A stretch of DNA of 64,000 bases from Pseudomonas umsongensis (GTDB lineage: Bacteria; Pseudomonadota; Gammaproteobacteria; Pseudomonadales; Pseudomonadaceae). The DNA lies in the NCBI RefSeq assembly GCF_002236105.1, contig NZ_NIWU01000004.1, positions 372,001-436,000 on the forward strand, written 5' to 3'. Shown here in pieces: positions 42,291-52,194 of this stretch. Position 1 is the stretch's first letter; the number at the start of each line of letters is the position of its first letter. Made by a program: the position numbers and the translations under genes. The notes beneath the pieces were generated by a model, which saw nothing but the letters and a program-made list of their open reading frames with translations, did not search any database and was not told the origin of the DNA.

Positions 42291-43577
42291 TCAGAAAACG
42301 TTGATCGGGTAATCCACGAAAACCCGCACTTCGTTACCGCTGACGTTGTATTCGCTCGACTTCTGCGACACGCGCAGGATGGAGCTGCGCAGCTTGATGC
42401 TCAGGTCTTTGGCCGGGCCGCTTTGCACGACGTACTTGAACTGGTTGAAGATCTCGCGCTCGGTACCGCCTTCGCTGGTGGAGGTGGTGATGTTGTCACC
42501 GCGTACGTAAGCGAAGTTGTAGCTCAGGCCCGGTACACCGAAGGTGCTGAAATCCAGGCCGTAGCCCAGTTGCCAGCTGCGTTCGTCTTCGGCGTTGAAG
42601 TCCGACCAGTAGGAGTTGGCCAGGTAGATGGTGTTGCCACCGTCACCGACGCGACCTTGATCCTTCTGGTAGCCGCCGTAGGCGTAGCCCAGGTTGCTGT
42701 CGCCGGTGCTGCGCTGGTGCGCGAGGGTGAACGAGTGTGGGCCGGTGGCGAAGGTGGCTGCCAGGCTCCAGATCTTGTTGTCGTCGCCGGTGATGTTGTT
42801 GTCGCGAACGTAGGAATCTTCCAGCTTGGTGCGATAGCCGTTGAAGTCCAGGGTCAGGGACTGATCCTTGTCGAACGGGAACACGTAGTTGGCGTTCACG
42901 TATTGCTTCTTCAGCACGTCTTCGACGTCGGAGGCGTACAACGCGGCCTTGAATTGTTCGGTGAACTGGTAGCTACCACCCAACACGTTGATCGACTTCA
43001 GGCCACCGCTGTCATGACCTTCGGCGCTTTTGCGCGATTCGGCGGTGAAGCGACCGGCGTTCAGTTCCAGGCCCTTGATCTCCTTGGAGGTGATCAGGGT
43101 GCCGGTGTAGCTTTCCGGCAGCAGGCGACCGTTGTCGTAGCTCAGTACCGGCAGGACCGGCATTTGGTCGCCGTAAGTCAGCGTTGTGCTGGACAGGCGG
43201 AATTTGACCGCTGCGCCAGCTTTGGCCAGGTCGTCAGCCGGTTCGCCGCTGGCACCCTTTTTGAAAAAATCGATGCCTTGGGCGCCGCTACGGTCTTCAT
43301 TGCGCTCCAGGTTGAGCGCGTACAGACCAAAGGCATCCACACCCACACCGATGGTGCCTTGGGTGAAGCCGGACGAGAACGTACCGATGGCCGCTTGGCC
43401 CCACTCGGACTTGTCCGGGTTGCCGTCTTTGTAGTCACGGTTCATATAGGCGTTGCGCAGCAGCACTTTTAGGCTGCTTTCTTCAACAAAGCCCTTGGAT
43501 TCGGCCTGGTCGTTAGCCATGGCCTGCGTAGCGCTCAAAATCCCCAGAGCGATCAGGCTGATTCGCTTGTTCAACAT
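42291..43577 (-). CDS. OprD-family outer-membrane porin
   Basis: The 428-residue product has a signal peptide (ALGILSATQAMA-ND) and the OprD pattern: FVEESSLKVLLRNAYMNRDY near the start, FFKKGASGEPADDLAKAG, LPVLSYDNGRLLPESYTG and a C-terminal strand ending in Phe (VDYPINVF). OprD-type channels carry amino acids, peptides or aromatic acids across the outer membrane. The substrate is not known, but aguBA and two amino-compound catabolic fusions lie nearby. A promoter and an internal hairpin are found in the predicted leader. The sequence just before the ATG (AAAACAACATG) resembles a Crc/Hfq CA-motif. Confidence 0.92.
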   Translation of the reverse strand: MLNKRISLIALGILSATQAMANDQAESKGFVEESSLKVLLRNAYMNRDYKDGNPDKSEWGQAAIGTFSSGFTQGTIGVGVDAFGLYALNLERNEDRSGAQGIDFFKKGASGEPADDLAKAGAAVKFRLSSTTLTYGDQMPVLPVLSYDNGRLLPESYTGTLITSKEIKGLELNAGRFTAESRKSAEGHDSGGLKSINVLGGSYQFTEQFKAALYASDVEDVLKKQYVNANYVFPFDKDQSLTLDFNGYRTKLEDSYVRDNNITGDDNKIWSLAATFATGPHSFTLAHQRSTGDSNLGYAYGGYQKDQGRVGDGGNTIYLANSYWSDFNAEDERSWQLGYGLDFSTFGVPGLSYNFAYVRGDNITTSTSEGGTEREIFNQFKYVVQSGPAKDLSIKLRSSILRVSQKSSEYNVSGNEVRVFVDYPINVF

Positions 43578-43660
43578 GTTGTTTTCCTTATTACGGGTTG
43601 AAACGCGCTGTGTTGATCGGCTGAAACGGCGCTATCGCACTCTTATTTCATTCCGCAAAG

Positions 43661-43699
43661 AAAAAGGCCCGCCCACGATCAGTCGCGGCGGGCCTTTTT
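43661..43699. terminator. Terminator hairpin within the oprD leader
   Basis: AAAAAGGCCCGCC at 43661-43673 pairs with GGCGGGCCTTTTT at 43687-43699. It has T-tracts on both strands and lies about 85 bases before the oprD ATG and about 37 bases after the predicted transcript start, so it could act as an attenuator or end a short RNA. Confidence 0.8.
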
Positions 43700-43742
43700 A
43701 TTATTTTTCGGTCATGGCGGTCTGCCACAGGCGTTGGGCCGG

Positions 43743-43772
43743 ATCGTAGCTGCGGGGTTAACTATATGTCAA
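43743..43772 (-). promoter_or_regulatory. Sigma-70-type promoter for oprD
   Basis: On the minus strand TTGACA (43767-43772) and TACGAT (43743-43748) are separated by 18 bases. The predicted start is near 43736. Confidence 0.65.
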
Positions 43773-43873
43773 TTTCATGAATCGTCTGTAAATAGGCGTA
43801 ATTCGTCTAAGAAGTGAGGTTCCTTGGCAGAAAAACTCAAACGGTTGTCCGGCGTGAAGCAACCTGCGCCCAC

Positions 43874-43907
43874 AAAAAAAGCGCTGCCATCCTGGCAGCG
43901 CTTTTCT
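43874..43907. terminator. Terminator after the 70-residue gene
   Basis: AAAAAAGCGCTGCCA and TGGCAGCGCTTTTC form a near-perfect hairpin with A/T tracts on both sides. Confidence 0.9.
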
Positions 43908-43931
43908 TTTATCAATCCATTGTTTTTCTTC

Positions 43932-44144
43932 TTATCCTTCCATCACATCCCATAACGCATCCAGTTCTGCCTCGCTGAATAAACCAGCGGGGTAGCGTTC
44001 GATCATCGTCCGGCGCGGATCACTTTTTGTGGTCTGACGCGTTCCTTTGGACTTGAACCAATTCGCCAGAGTCTGGAGCGATTCAGCATTTACCGCCAGG
44101 GGATGCAACGCCCGGTCGCTCACCACATTCACATCGGCGTTCAT
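43932..44144 (-). CDS. Small protein of unknown function
   Basis: The 70-residue product (MNADVNVVSDRALHPLAVNA at the start) is soluble, with a basic centre (FKSKGTRQTTKSDPRRTMIER) and an acidic C-terminus (FSEAELDALWDVMEG). No domain was recognised. It is called because codon use looks ordinary and a strong terminator follows 25 bases after the stop. Confidence 0.55.
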   Translation of the reverse strand: MNADVNVVSDRALHPLAVNAESLQTLANWFKSKGTRQTTKSDPRRTMIERYPAGLFSEAELDALWDVMEG

Positions 44145-44286
44145 TTCAGCGCTCTCTCCTGGTTTGCGAGCGGCCTAACTTATCCAAGGTTTATGACAGA
44201 ACAACTAAGTTCTCCCCCTCCCTGTTTTGCGCCATGAGCGATACAAGAGCTATGCCAAGGTGCCTGGAATGTCGACGAGCGGATAC

Positions 44287-44319
44287 AAAAAAGCCCGCCG
44301 ACCAGAAGGACTGCGGGCT
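44287..44319 (-). terminator. Probable terminator of aguBA
   Basis: AAAAAAGCCCGC and GCGGGCT pair across a 14-base loop; the T-tract lies on the minus strand, about 70 bases after the aguA stop. Confidence 0.65.
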
Positions 44320-44389
44320 CTATACCAGGCGGTGCGCGAAAACGTTTGCCTGATTTTTTTGCAATTATCTCAAGCTGTTACGAGGGCAC

Positions 44390-45496
44390 TCATTCCTTGT
44401 GTGGTGCTGGCTGCTGTTGGGTAAGGCAGTGAATGTTACCGCCCCCCAGTAACAGTTCACGACCTGGAACCATGACCACTTCGTGCTGCGGGAACAACGT
44501 CTGCAAAATCTCTTTTGCCGGACCATCCAGCGGGTCATCGAAACTCGGGGCAATGATGCCGCCGTTGACGATCAGGAAGTTGACGTAAGAGCCGGCCAGA
44601 CGCACGCTCGGGTTGCGCTCCTGAGTCCCGTCGACCGGATCGACACCGTCACATTCTTCCTCAGTCGCATACAGCGGCCCCGGAATCGGCATCTTGTGCA
44701 CCGTGAACGGGCGGCCCTTGGCGTCGGTGCTATTTTGCAGCACCTTCATGGCCGCCTGGCAGCGTGGGTAGTTCGGGTCCTGTGGATCGTCTGTCCAGGC
44801 CAACAGCACTTCACCCGGACGCACATAGCAGCAGAAGTTATCCACATGGCCATCGGTTTCGTCGTTGAACAGACCGTCCGGCAGCCAGATGATCTTATCC
44901 ACAGCCAGATTATCTTTCAGTACCGCTTCGATTTCTGCACGGTTCAGGTGCGGATTGCGATTTCGGTTGAGCAGGCATTCTTCAGTGGTGATCAGTGTGC
45001 CTTCGCCATCGACATGGATCGAACCGCCTTCGAGCACGAAGCCCTCGGTTCGATAACGTGGGCTGCGCTCGATTTCGAGGATCTTGCCGCCCACTTGCGA
45101 GTCGCGGTTCCACGGCGAATACAGGCCGCCGTCGAAACCACCCCACGCGTTGAAATCCCAGTTCACGCCCCGGACTTCGCCGCTGTTGTTGATGACGAAG
45201 GTCGGGCCGGTGTCCCGAACCCAGGCGTCGTCGCTGGACATCTCGACAACGCGGATATTCGGAACGTCGAGGCGTGCACGGGCGTTTTCGTATTGGCCGG
45301 CGGACACCGCTACGGTGACAGGTTCAAAACGGGCGATAGCCTTGGCCACCGCGACGTGCGCGGCTTGTGCAGGCTTGCCGCCCAGGCGCCAATTGTCCGG
45401 GCGCTCAGGCCAGATCATCCAGGTCTGGGTCTGGGGTGCCCACTCGGCCGGCATGTAGAAGCCGTCTGCGCGAGGGGTGCTTTTCAAAGTGGTCAT
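44390..45496 (-). CDS. aguA: Agmatine deiminase AguA
   Basis: AguA converts agmatine to N-carbamoylputrescine and ammonia. The 368-residue product has the family landmarks MPAEWAPQTQTWMIWPER, DDAWVRDTGPTFV, DFNAWGGFDG, DGLFNDETDGHVDNFC and the C-terminal nucleophile Cys in GGGNIHCLTQQQP. It is the second gene of aguB-aguA, 5 bases after the aguB stop. Confidence 0.96.
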   Translation of the reverse strand: MTTLKSTPRADGFYMPAEWAPQTQTWMIWPERPDNWRLGGKPAQAAHVAVAKAIARFEPVTVAVSAGQYENARARLDVPNIRVVEMSSDDAWVRDTGPTFVINNSGEVRGVNWDFNAWGGFDGGLYSPWNRDSQVGGKILEIERSPRYRTEGFVLEGGSIHVDGEGTLITTEECLLNRNRNPHLNRAEIEAVLKDNLAVDKIIWLPDGLFNDETDGHVDNFCCYVRPGEVLLAWTDDPQDPNYPRCQAAMKVLQNSTDAKGRPFTVHKMPIPGPLYATEEECDGVDPVDGTQERNPSVRLAGSYVNFLIVNGGIIAPSFDDPLDGPAKEILQTLFPQHEVVMVPGRELLLGGGNIHCLTQQQPAPHKE

Positions 45497-45501
45497 GTCG
45501 A

Positions 45502-46380
<879 letters not shown>

Positions 46381-46451
46381 GAAGCATCTCCGGGCAAGTG
46401 CGTGACGGTCGGGCATGGTTCATCCACACCCTGGCATTGGCGACTTTATAT

Positions 46452-46465
46452 CCGATAAAAATCGG
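46452..46465. promoter_or_regulatory. Palindromic element upstream of aguB, copy 1
   Basis: CCGAT-AAAA-ATCGG, a 14-base inverted repeat, is followed by CTTTT. It lies about 72 bases before the aguB ATG. Confidence 0.55.
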
Positions 46466-46513
46466 CTTTTGAAGCGTTTAGTTCGCATTTCGTCTTAAAT
46501 ACATCACTTAAAC

Positions 46514-46527
46514 CCGATAACCATCGA
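46514..46527. promoter_or_regulatory. Palindromic element upstream of aguB, copy 2
   Basis: CCGAT-AACC-ATCGA, followed by CTTT, repeats the first element 62 bases further upstream with one mismatch in the arms. Confidence 0.5.
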
Positions 46528-46542
46528 CTTTCACATACCCCA

Positions 46543-46635
46543 TGTAGGAGCTGCCGCAGGCTGCGATCTTTTGATCTTCAAAGCCGTTACTGGCGCCAAA
46601 AAGTCAAAAGATCGCAGCCTGCGGCAGCTCCTACA
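46543..46635. repeat. Inverted REP pair, GTAGGAGCTGCCGC family
   Basis: The left copy at 46543-46577 and the complementary right copy at 46604-46635 share TGTAGGAGCTGCCGCAGGCT and the GCGATCTTTTGA tail. It lies between aguB and the second fusion gene. Confidence 0.9.
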
Positions 46636-46653
46636 GGGGATCAACGGTGATAC

Positions 46654-49566
46654 TTACAGTCCTTCGCTTAGCACCTTCGAGAGCATGTCCACGAAGAAAT
46701 CCACGCTCTGGCGCGAAGTGACCATCGGCGGCTTGATCTTCAGCACGTTGAGGTAATCGCCCGTCGGTTGCATGAAAATCCCCAGCTCTCGCAAGCGATC
46801 GCACAGCGCGGTGGTTTCTTCGGTGGCCGGTTCCAGGGTTTCACGGTTGCGGATCAATTCCACCCCCAGATAGAACCCGGAGCCGTGCACGGCGCCAACC
46901 AACGGATGAATATCGATCAGCGCTTCAAGCCGCTCCTTGAAGTACCCGCCAACAACCTGGGCGTTTTCCCAGAGTTTTTCCTCTTCCATCACATCCAGCA
47001 CCGCCATGCCGATCTGGCAACTGACCGGGCTGCCACCGGCGGACGAAAAGAAATACCCCTCGGCCTCCAGCGCTTCGGCGATTTCCCGGCGGGTGATCAC
47101 CGCGCCCAGTGGCTGGCCGTTGCCCATGCCCTTGGCCATGGTAATGATGTCCGGGACCACGCCCTGCTCTTCAAAGCCCCAGAAGAAATGCCCCATGCGC
47201 CCATAACCCACTTGCACTTCGTCGGCGATGCACACGCCGCCCTGGGCACGAACCATTGTGTAAACCTGCTGCAAATAACCCGGTGGCAGGGAGATGCCAC
47301 CGGCATTGCCGTATACCGGTTCGCAAATGAACCCGGCCAGTTGACGATTTTGCCCGGCGATTTTCGCCAGGTTGTGTTCGACGCTGCGCACGTAGTCCGG
47401 CGCGCTGTCAGGGCCGCGGAATTCACCGCGATAGGTGTTCGGCGCGGTCACCGGGTGCACCCAGTCCGGGCGGCTGCTCAAGGCCTTGGGGTTGTCGGCG
47501 ATCGAAGTCGATACCGCATCCGCGCCTACGGTCCAGCCGTGATAGGCCTCCAGCACGCTGAGCATGTCGCGCCCGCCGCTATAGGCCCATGCCAGGCGAA
47601 TGGCCAGGTCGTTGGCCTCGCTGCCGCTGTTGACCAGGAACACCCGGTCCATGCCCTCGGGCGCCAATTTCAGCAGGCGCTCGGAGAACTCGGCCACGGC
47701 GGCATAGTTGAACCGCGAGTTGGTGTTGAGCAACGACCACTGGCGGCTGGCGACTGCCGCCATGCGCGGATGGCCGTGGCCGAGTACCGCGACGTTGTTG
47801 AGCATGTCGAGGTAAGAACGGCCCTGCATGTCGATCAGGTGGTTGCGCCAGCCGCGTTCGATGCGCGGCGGGTCGACATAATAGTGTTTTTGCGTGCGGG
47901 CGAAACTGGCGCCGCGGCGTGCCAGCAAGGTCTGTGAATCGAGTTCCTCCTGCGCATCGCAAGCCAACCCCAGAAGCATCGCGGGCGATGGGCACAGCGC
48001 TTGCCATGCGGCGGCTCGTGAAGGTGTGCAAAACAACGGCGCGCTGAACGAAGCCCCTCGGCACAGCTGCACGATCAACGGCCCGCTGACCGAGCCCAGC
48101 ACCTGGCCCTTGACCAGCGCCGCGCCGCTATGCAGCGATGGCGTGACACCCCACAGCCGCACGCTCAGTTGCGGACCGTCCAGTTGCAGCACCCCGGGCA
48201 TCGGCTGGTGCACCACCCCGGCGAACGGCGCTTCGACGGTCGTGCCATGGGGTACGCGCAATTCGACGTGCAGAGGGCAGGTGTCCGGCTCGCCGGCCGT
48301 GTCCGGGCGCGTGCGTGACAAACGGTATTGCCCATAACGACTGGCCGCCAGGCCGTGGACAGCGGCGGCCTCATCCAACAGGCGTTGATCGATGCCTGCC
48401 TGCTCCCAGTTACCGGCCTCGAAATGCGGGCTGAGCACGCCCAGGTCGATCAACGCAAACTCACGCCTCACCAGGCTCGGCAGCAGCGGGGCGAAGCCTT
48501 CGCTGCCAATGCCCGGCAGGCTCTGCCCGACAGCCGACAGGATGGCCGCTTCCATCAGCGCCAATGGCACCGACGTGGCCACACGGAAGATCTCCCATTC
48601 GTGGACCAGGTTGTCGCGGCTATAGGTATTGCCCGGATCGATGCTCACCTGTTGTTCACCACTGAGCACCAACACCGCCGCGCGGGCGACGATCAGCGGC
48701 CACAGCGCCAGCAGCTCTTCATGCTGCAACGGATTGACCGCGTGATACGCCTGCACCGCTGGCAAGATGCAGAACGGATCACCTTCACCATGGTGCAGCA
48801 ATGCTGCACAGGTCACCGACAGGTCGGTTATGCGCCAGGTACGGATCAAGTCGCCGAAATCGATCACACCTTGCAGTTGCCAATGGCGTTGCGCATCGCG
48901 CTGCCACACCACGTTATCGTCGGTGATGTCCATGTGAATGGCTTGCACCGGCAACTTGTCTTGCAGCGGCAACAAATGGCGCTCGGCCTGCTCGGACGCT
49001 TCAACGATCAGTCGGCGCTGGGCTTCATCCTTGATCACCGGCAACAAATGCGCGATCAATGCGTGGGCGTGACGCGCGTCCCATTGCAGGGTTCGCACCA
49101 GCCCCGGATGTTCAAAATCCGCCAGTGCCAGGTCCATTTCACCGCACAGCCGCCCGAAACCGGCGACCACCGTTCGATTGAAATGCTCGAGGTGCGTCAG
49201 GGACTGTCCCTCGATGTAGTCCAGCAAACGCACATGCACCGCTTGGCCAGCGACCTCCAGGGACAACAGGTCCGCCCCGTTTTTCGCCGCGATCACACGC
49301 GGTACGTGCACATCCGGATGCTCAGCCAGGTGCTTGAGCCCGGCATGCTGGGCTTGCAACTCCAGCGCCGAATAGTCTCCCCGGCATATTTTCAGGACAA
49401 AACGCCCTTGAGCACTGTCGACGCGAAAGTTCAGATCCTGCTGGCTGCCAAGGGCCTGCAACGTTCCGTCGAACCCGTAATGCGCCTGCAAAAGCTCAAG
49501 CGCTTGCTCGGCAGAGACTTGCGGACTGGGCAAACTGGCGCGATGAATCAACGTGGCGAGCGGCAT
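46654..49566 (-). CDS. Second three-domain fusion: APH-type kinase, degenerate LytM domain, class-III PLP phospho-lyase/aminotransferase
   Basis: The 970-residue protein has the same order as the fusion at 35.3-38.4 kb. Residues about 20-340 are the kinase, with HMDITDDN (H211, D213, N218) and VIDFGD (D236). Residues about 427-505 match the LytM region, but the zinc site is lost: H433 remains, Arg437 replaces Asp, and the HxH position reads LIV (497-499). Residues about 555-970 are the PLP enzyme with NSGSEANDL, D782 in IADEVQVG and K812 in TMAKGMGNG. Both catalytic ends look intact. The substrate is not known. REPs separate it from aguB, so it is probably transcribed alone. It is less AT-rich than the first copy. 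Confidence 0.88.
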   Translation of the reverse strand: MPLATLIHRASLPSPQVSAEQALELLQAHYGFDGTLQALGSQQDLNFRVDSAQGRFVLKICRGDYSALELQAQHAGLKHLAEHPDVHVPRVIAAKNGADLLSLEVAGQAVHVRLLDYIEGQSLTHLEHFNRTVVAGFGRLCGEMDLALADFEHPGLVRTLQWDARHAHALIAHLLPVIKDEAQRRLIVEASEQAERHLLPLQDKLPVQAIHMDITDDNVVWQRDAQRHWQLQGVIDFGDLIRTWRITDLSVTCAALLHHGEGDPFCILPAVQAYHAVNPLQHEELLALWPLIVARAAVLVLSGEQQVSIDPGNTYSRDNLVHEWEIFRVATSVPLALMEAAILSAVGQSLPGIGSEGFAPLLPSLVRREFALIDLGVLSPHFEAGNWEQAGIDQRLLDEAAAVHGLAASRYGQYRLSRTRPDTAGEPDTCPLHVELRVPHGTTVEAPFAGVVHQPMPGVLQLDGPQLSVRLWGVTPSLHSGAALVKGQVLGSVSGPLIVQLCRGASFSAPLFCTPSRAAAWQALCPSPAMLLGLACDAQEELDSQTLLARRGASFARTQKHYYVDPPRIERGWRNHLIDMQGRSYLDMLNNVAVLGHGHPRMAAVASRQWSLLNTNSRFNYAAVAEFSERLLKLAPEGMDRVFLVNSGSEANDLAIRLAWAYSGGRDMLSVLEAYHGWTVGADAVSTSIADNPKALSSRPDWVHPVTAPNTYRGEFRGPDSAPDYVRSVEHNLAKIAGQNRQLAGFICEPVYGNAGGISLPPGYLQQVYTMVRAQGGVCIADEVQVGYGRMGHFFWGFEEQGVVPDIITMAKGMGNGQPLGAVITRREIAEALEAEGYFFSSAGGSPVSCQIGMAVLDVMEEEKLWENAQVVGGYFKERLEALIDIHPLVGAVHGSGFYLGVELIRNRETLEPATEETTALCDRLRELGIFMQPTGDYLNVLKIKPPMVTSRQSVDFFVDMLSKVLSEGL

Positions 49567-49752
49567 ACAACGACCCCTGAAATTTTATTAGGCGCCTATA
49601 TCGCCACTGCTCGGGGCGATACGCAACCCCCCTTCAGCCGGCTGGCAAGCGGCTGGATCGGTCAACTTCGAAGAAAAAAGCACACGACACTCGCCCTTAC
49701 AGGCACTCTGGGCAAGAATGGCGACCATCAATGCCCATCGTTGGAGAAACCC

Positions 49753-50298
49753 ATGAATGTTGTGACCACCGACCTGCCCGGTGTTTTGATCATCGAGCCC
49801 AAGGTTTTCGGTGACGATCGTGGTTTTTTCTACGAAAGTTTCAATGCGAAGGTTTTCAAGGAAGCCACTGGCCTGAGCACTCAATTCATTCAGGACAACC
49901 ATTCGCGCTCGCAAAAAGGCGTGCTGCGCGGGCTGCATTACCAACTTGAGAATACCCAGGACAAACTGGTTCGGGTCTGTGCCGGGGAAATCCTTGATGT
50001 GGCTGTTGATGTGCGGCGCAGCTCGCCACATTTCGGCCAGTGGGTAGCCGTGCGTCTTTCTGCGCAGAACAATCGCCAACTGTGGATTCCCAAGGGTTTC
50101 GCCCACGGTTTCCTGGTGTTGAGTGAGTTCGCCGAGGTTTTGTACAAAACCACTGAGTACTACAACCCATCGGCCGAACGCAGCATTCGCTGGGACGACC
50201 CCGACCTGGCCATCGACTGGCCGCTCGATACTGCGCCGCAACTGTCGGCCAGGGACCAGGCCGCGGCATTTTTCAAGGACGCCGACGTCTTCGACTGA
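49753..50298 (+). CDS. rmlC: dTDP-4-dehydrorhamnose 3,5-epimerase
   Basis: RmlC epimerises dTDP-4-keto-6-deoxyglucose at C3 and C5 on the way to dTDP-rhamnose for LPS and other glycans. The ATG at 49753 follows GGAGAA and gives 181 residues. Cupin motifs include DDRGFFYESFN, the catalytic His in FIQDNHSRSQKGVLRGLHYQ, and the Tyr-containing KTTEYYNPSAERSIRWDDP. No other rml gene is next to it. Confidence 0.95.
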   Translation: MNVVTTDLPGVLIIEPKVFGDDRGFFYESFNAKVFKEATGLSTQFIQDNHSRSQKGVLRGLHYQLENTQDKLVRVCAGEILDVAVDVRRSSPHFGQWVAVRLSAQNNRQLWIPKGFAHGFLVLSEFAEVLYKTTEYYNPSAERSIRWDDPDLAIDWPLDTAPQLSARDQAAAFFKDADVFD

Positions 50299-50379
50299 CA
50301 CACCGCTCGCACCGGCCGCAAGGTGCGCAGACTGTGTCGGCAAGCCTAGGCATAATGCACCTGTACCCACAGGCGCTCG

Positions 50380-52194
50380 ATGCTCATGACTCCAACCCTT
50401 CCCCGCAGACCCCGCTGGCGCAGCCTGGCCCTGCTCGCACTGTGCCTAGCACCCTTACTGTGGCCGCTGGAGCACCTGGCCGAGCGCTATTACCGCAGCG
50501 AATTGGCTGGGCAGAATCGCCAGACCCTCGATCTCTACGTCGCCAACCTGCTGGGCACCCTGCATCGTTATGAAGTACTGCCGCAGATCCTCGGCGACCT
50601 GCCGGCCTTGCGCGCCGTGCTTGGCGCGCCAGACGATGGTGTCACCCAGGGCAACGCCAATCGCCTGTTGAAGAACATCAGCACCCAGACCGGCGCCGAA
50701 GTCATGTACCTGATGGACACGACGGGCAAGACCCTGGCCGCCTCCAACTGGGACAAGCACGACAGTTTCGTCGGCCGCAACTTTGCCTTCCGGCCGTACT
50801 TCAGCGAAGCCATGGCCGGGCGGCTCGGACGATTTTTCGGGCTGGGCACCACGTCCGCCAAACGGGGCTACTTCTTCGCCGCTGCCGTGCGAGAGGGCGA
50901 AAAAATCATCGGCGTGCTGGTAGTCAAGGTCGACCTCGACCACACCGAAAGCCTATGGGGCAAAACCCCGGAGCAACTGCTGCTGACCGATCACAACGGC
51001 GTGGTCATCCTCACTTCGCGGCCGGAATGGCGTTTTCGTTCGACCCGTGAGTTGAGCGAAGAAGAGCGCAAGGCCATCACCGCGATCCAGCCCTACCCCA
51101 CCCGCGAACCCAAGCCGCTCAAGCTCAATCCCAACGCCTGGTTGACCCAGACTCAGCCGATCGCGGAAACCGGCTGGAACGTCAGCATCCTCGCCCCGCG
51201 CACCCTGATCGATCGTCCGGTGCGCACGGTAGTCGCCATCGGTGGCGCGACGCTGCTGGTGTTGATGCTGTTGCTCGGCCTGATGATGCAACGCCGCCGT
51301 CATTACCTGGAACGCATCGCCTTCGAAGCCAAGGCCCGGCGCGAACTGGAAGGCCGGGTGGCTGAACGTACCAGCGACCTTGAGGGCCTCAACCGCCGAC
51401 TCAAACAGGAAGTGCTGGAGCGCGAGCAGGCCCAGCAAGAACTGGTTCGCGCCCAGGATGACCTGGTGCAGGCCGGCAAGCTCTCGGCGCTGGGAACGAT
51501 GTCGGCGAGCATCAGCCACGAGCTCAACCAACCGCTGGCAGCCATCCGCAGCTACGCGGAAAACGCCGAAGTGTTGCTCGACCACGAGCGCACCGACGAT
51601 GCCCGTGGCAACCTAAAGCTGATCAGCGAACTGACCGGACGCATGGCGTCGATCATCGCTCACCTGCGCGCCTTTGCCCGGCGCGACCGCCACGCTCCGG
51701 AAAGCGTCGCCCTGCAGCCGGCGCTGGACGATGCCCTGGCCTTGTTGGCCAAGCGTCGACGCAGTATGGAAGTCGAACTGATCCGCGACTTGCCCGCCGC
51801 CACGTTGTGGGTCGAGGCCGGAGAAACCCGGCTGCGCCAAGTGCTGGGCAACCTGCTGGCCAACGCCCTCGATGCCCTGACGGAAAAAGGTCCGCCGCGT
51901 AAACTCTGGCTGAGTGCCCAATCCACGGGCGAAGGCGTCAACCTGTACATTCGCGACAACGGCCCCGGTTTCTGCCTGGAGGCCCTGGGCCGCGCCAGCG
52001 AGCCCTTCTACACCACCAAGACCCGTACCCAAGGGCTTGGATTGGGGCTGGCGATATGCGAGACCCTGATGCGCGCCTTCGGCGGCGAACTGTCGTTCGC
52101 CAACCACAAGGAGGGCGGCGCCCTGATTACCCTGAAGCTACGCGCAGGCGCACCGGGTGTGAGCCTGCAACCGTCCGAGGACCGAAGTGCATGA
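50380..52194 (+). CDS. dctB: C4-dicarboxylate sensor histidine kinase DctB
   Basis: The 604-residue inner-membrane kinase has a first helix at about 14-30, a periplasmic tandem PAS-like sensor (NWDKHDSFVGRNFAFRPYFS, TTSAKRGYFFAAAV) and a second helix near 287-305. A coiled coil and the H-box SASISHELNQPLAAIRSY follow, then the N-box NLLANALDAL and the glycine boxes DNGPGF and GLGLGLAI. The motif set fits DctB, which senses succinate, fumarate or malate. It overlaps dctD by ATGA. No dicarboxylate carrier gene is adjacent, so the target is elsewhere. Confidence 0.92.
   Translation: MLMTPTLPRRPRWRSLALLALCLAPLLWPLEHLAERYYRSELAGQNRQTLDLYVANLLGTLHRYEVLPQILGDLPALRAVLGAPDDGVTQGNANRLLKNISTQTGAEVMYLMDTTGKTLAASNWDKHDSFVGRNFAFRPYFSEAMAGRLGRFFGLGTTSAKRGYFFAAAVREGEKIIGVLVVKVDLDHTESLWGKTPEQLLLTDHNGVVILTSRPEWRFRSTRELSEEERKAITAIQPYPTREPKPLKLNPNAWLTQTQPIAETGWNVSILAPRTLIDRPVRTVVAIGGATLLVLMLLLGLMMQRRRHYLERIAFEAKARRELEGRVAERTSDLEGLNRRLKQEVLEREQAQQELVRAQDDLVQAGKLSALGTMSASISHELNQPLAAIRSYAENAEVLLDHERTDDARGNLKLISELTGRMASIIAHLRAFARRDRHAPESVALQPALDDALALLAKRRRSMEVELIRDLPAATLWVEAGETRLRQVLGNLLANALDALTEKGPPRKLWLSAQSTGEGVNLYIRDNGPGFCLEALGRASEPFYTTKTRTQGLGLGLAICETLMRAFGGELSFANHKEGGALITLKLRAGAPGVSLQPSEDRSA

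Larger units (their letters stand above)
43578..43931. other. oprD leader and upstream region
   Basis: This 354-base gap contains a minus-strand promoter at 43743-43772, a hairpin terminator at 43661-43699 inside the predicted leader, and another terminator at 43874-43907 belonging to the upstream small gene. No protein gene of useful size was found; a 4-codon ATG-ACC-GAA-AAA-TAA lies just before the leader hairpin. Confidence 0.6.

Noticed and set aside
46543..46635. CRISPR-like repeat unit
   Set aside because: The repeats are inverted pairs scattered singly between genes, with no regular spacers; they are REP elements.
49588..50370. 260-codon minus-strand frame opposite rmlC
   Set aside because: Antisense to rmlC, which has full family motifs and a ribosome site.
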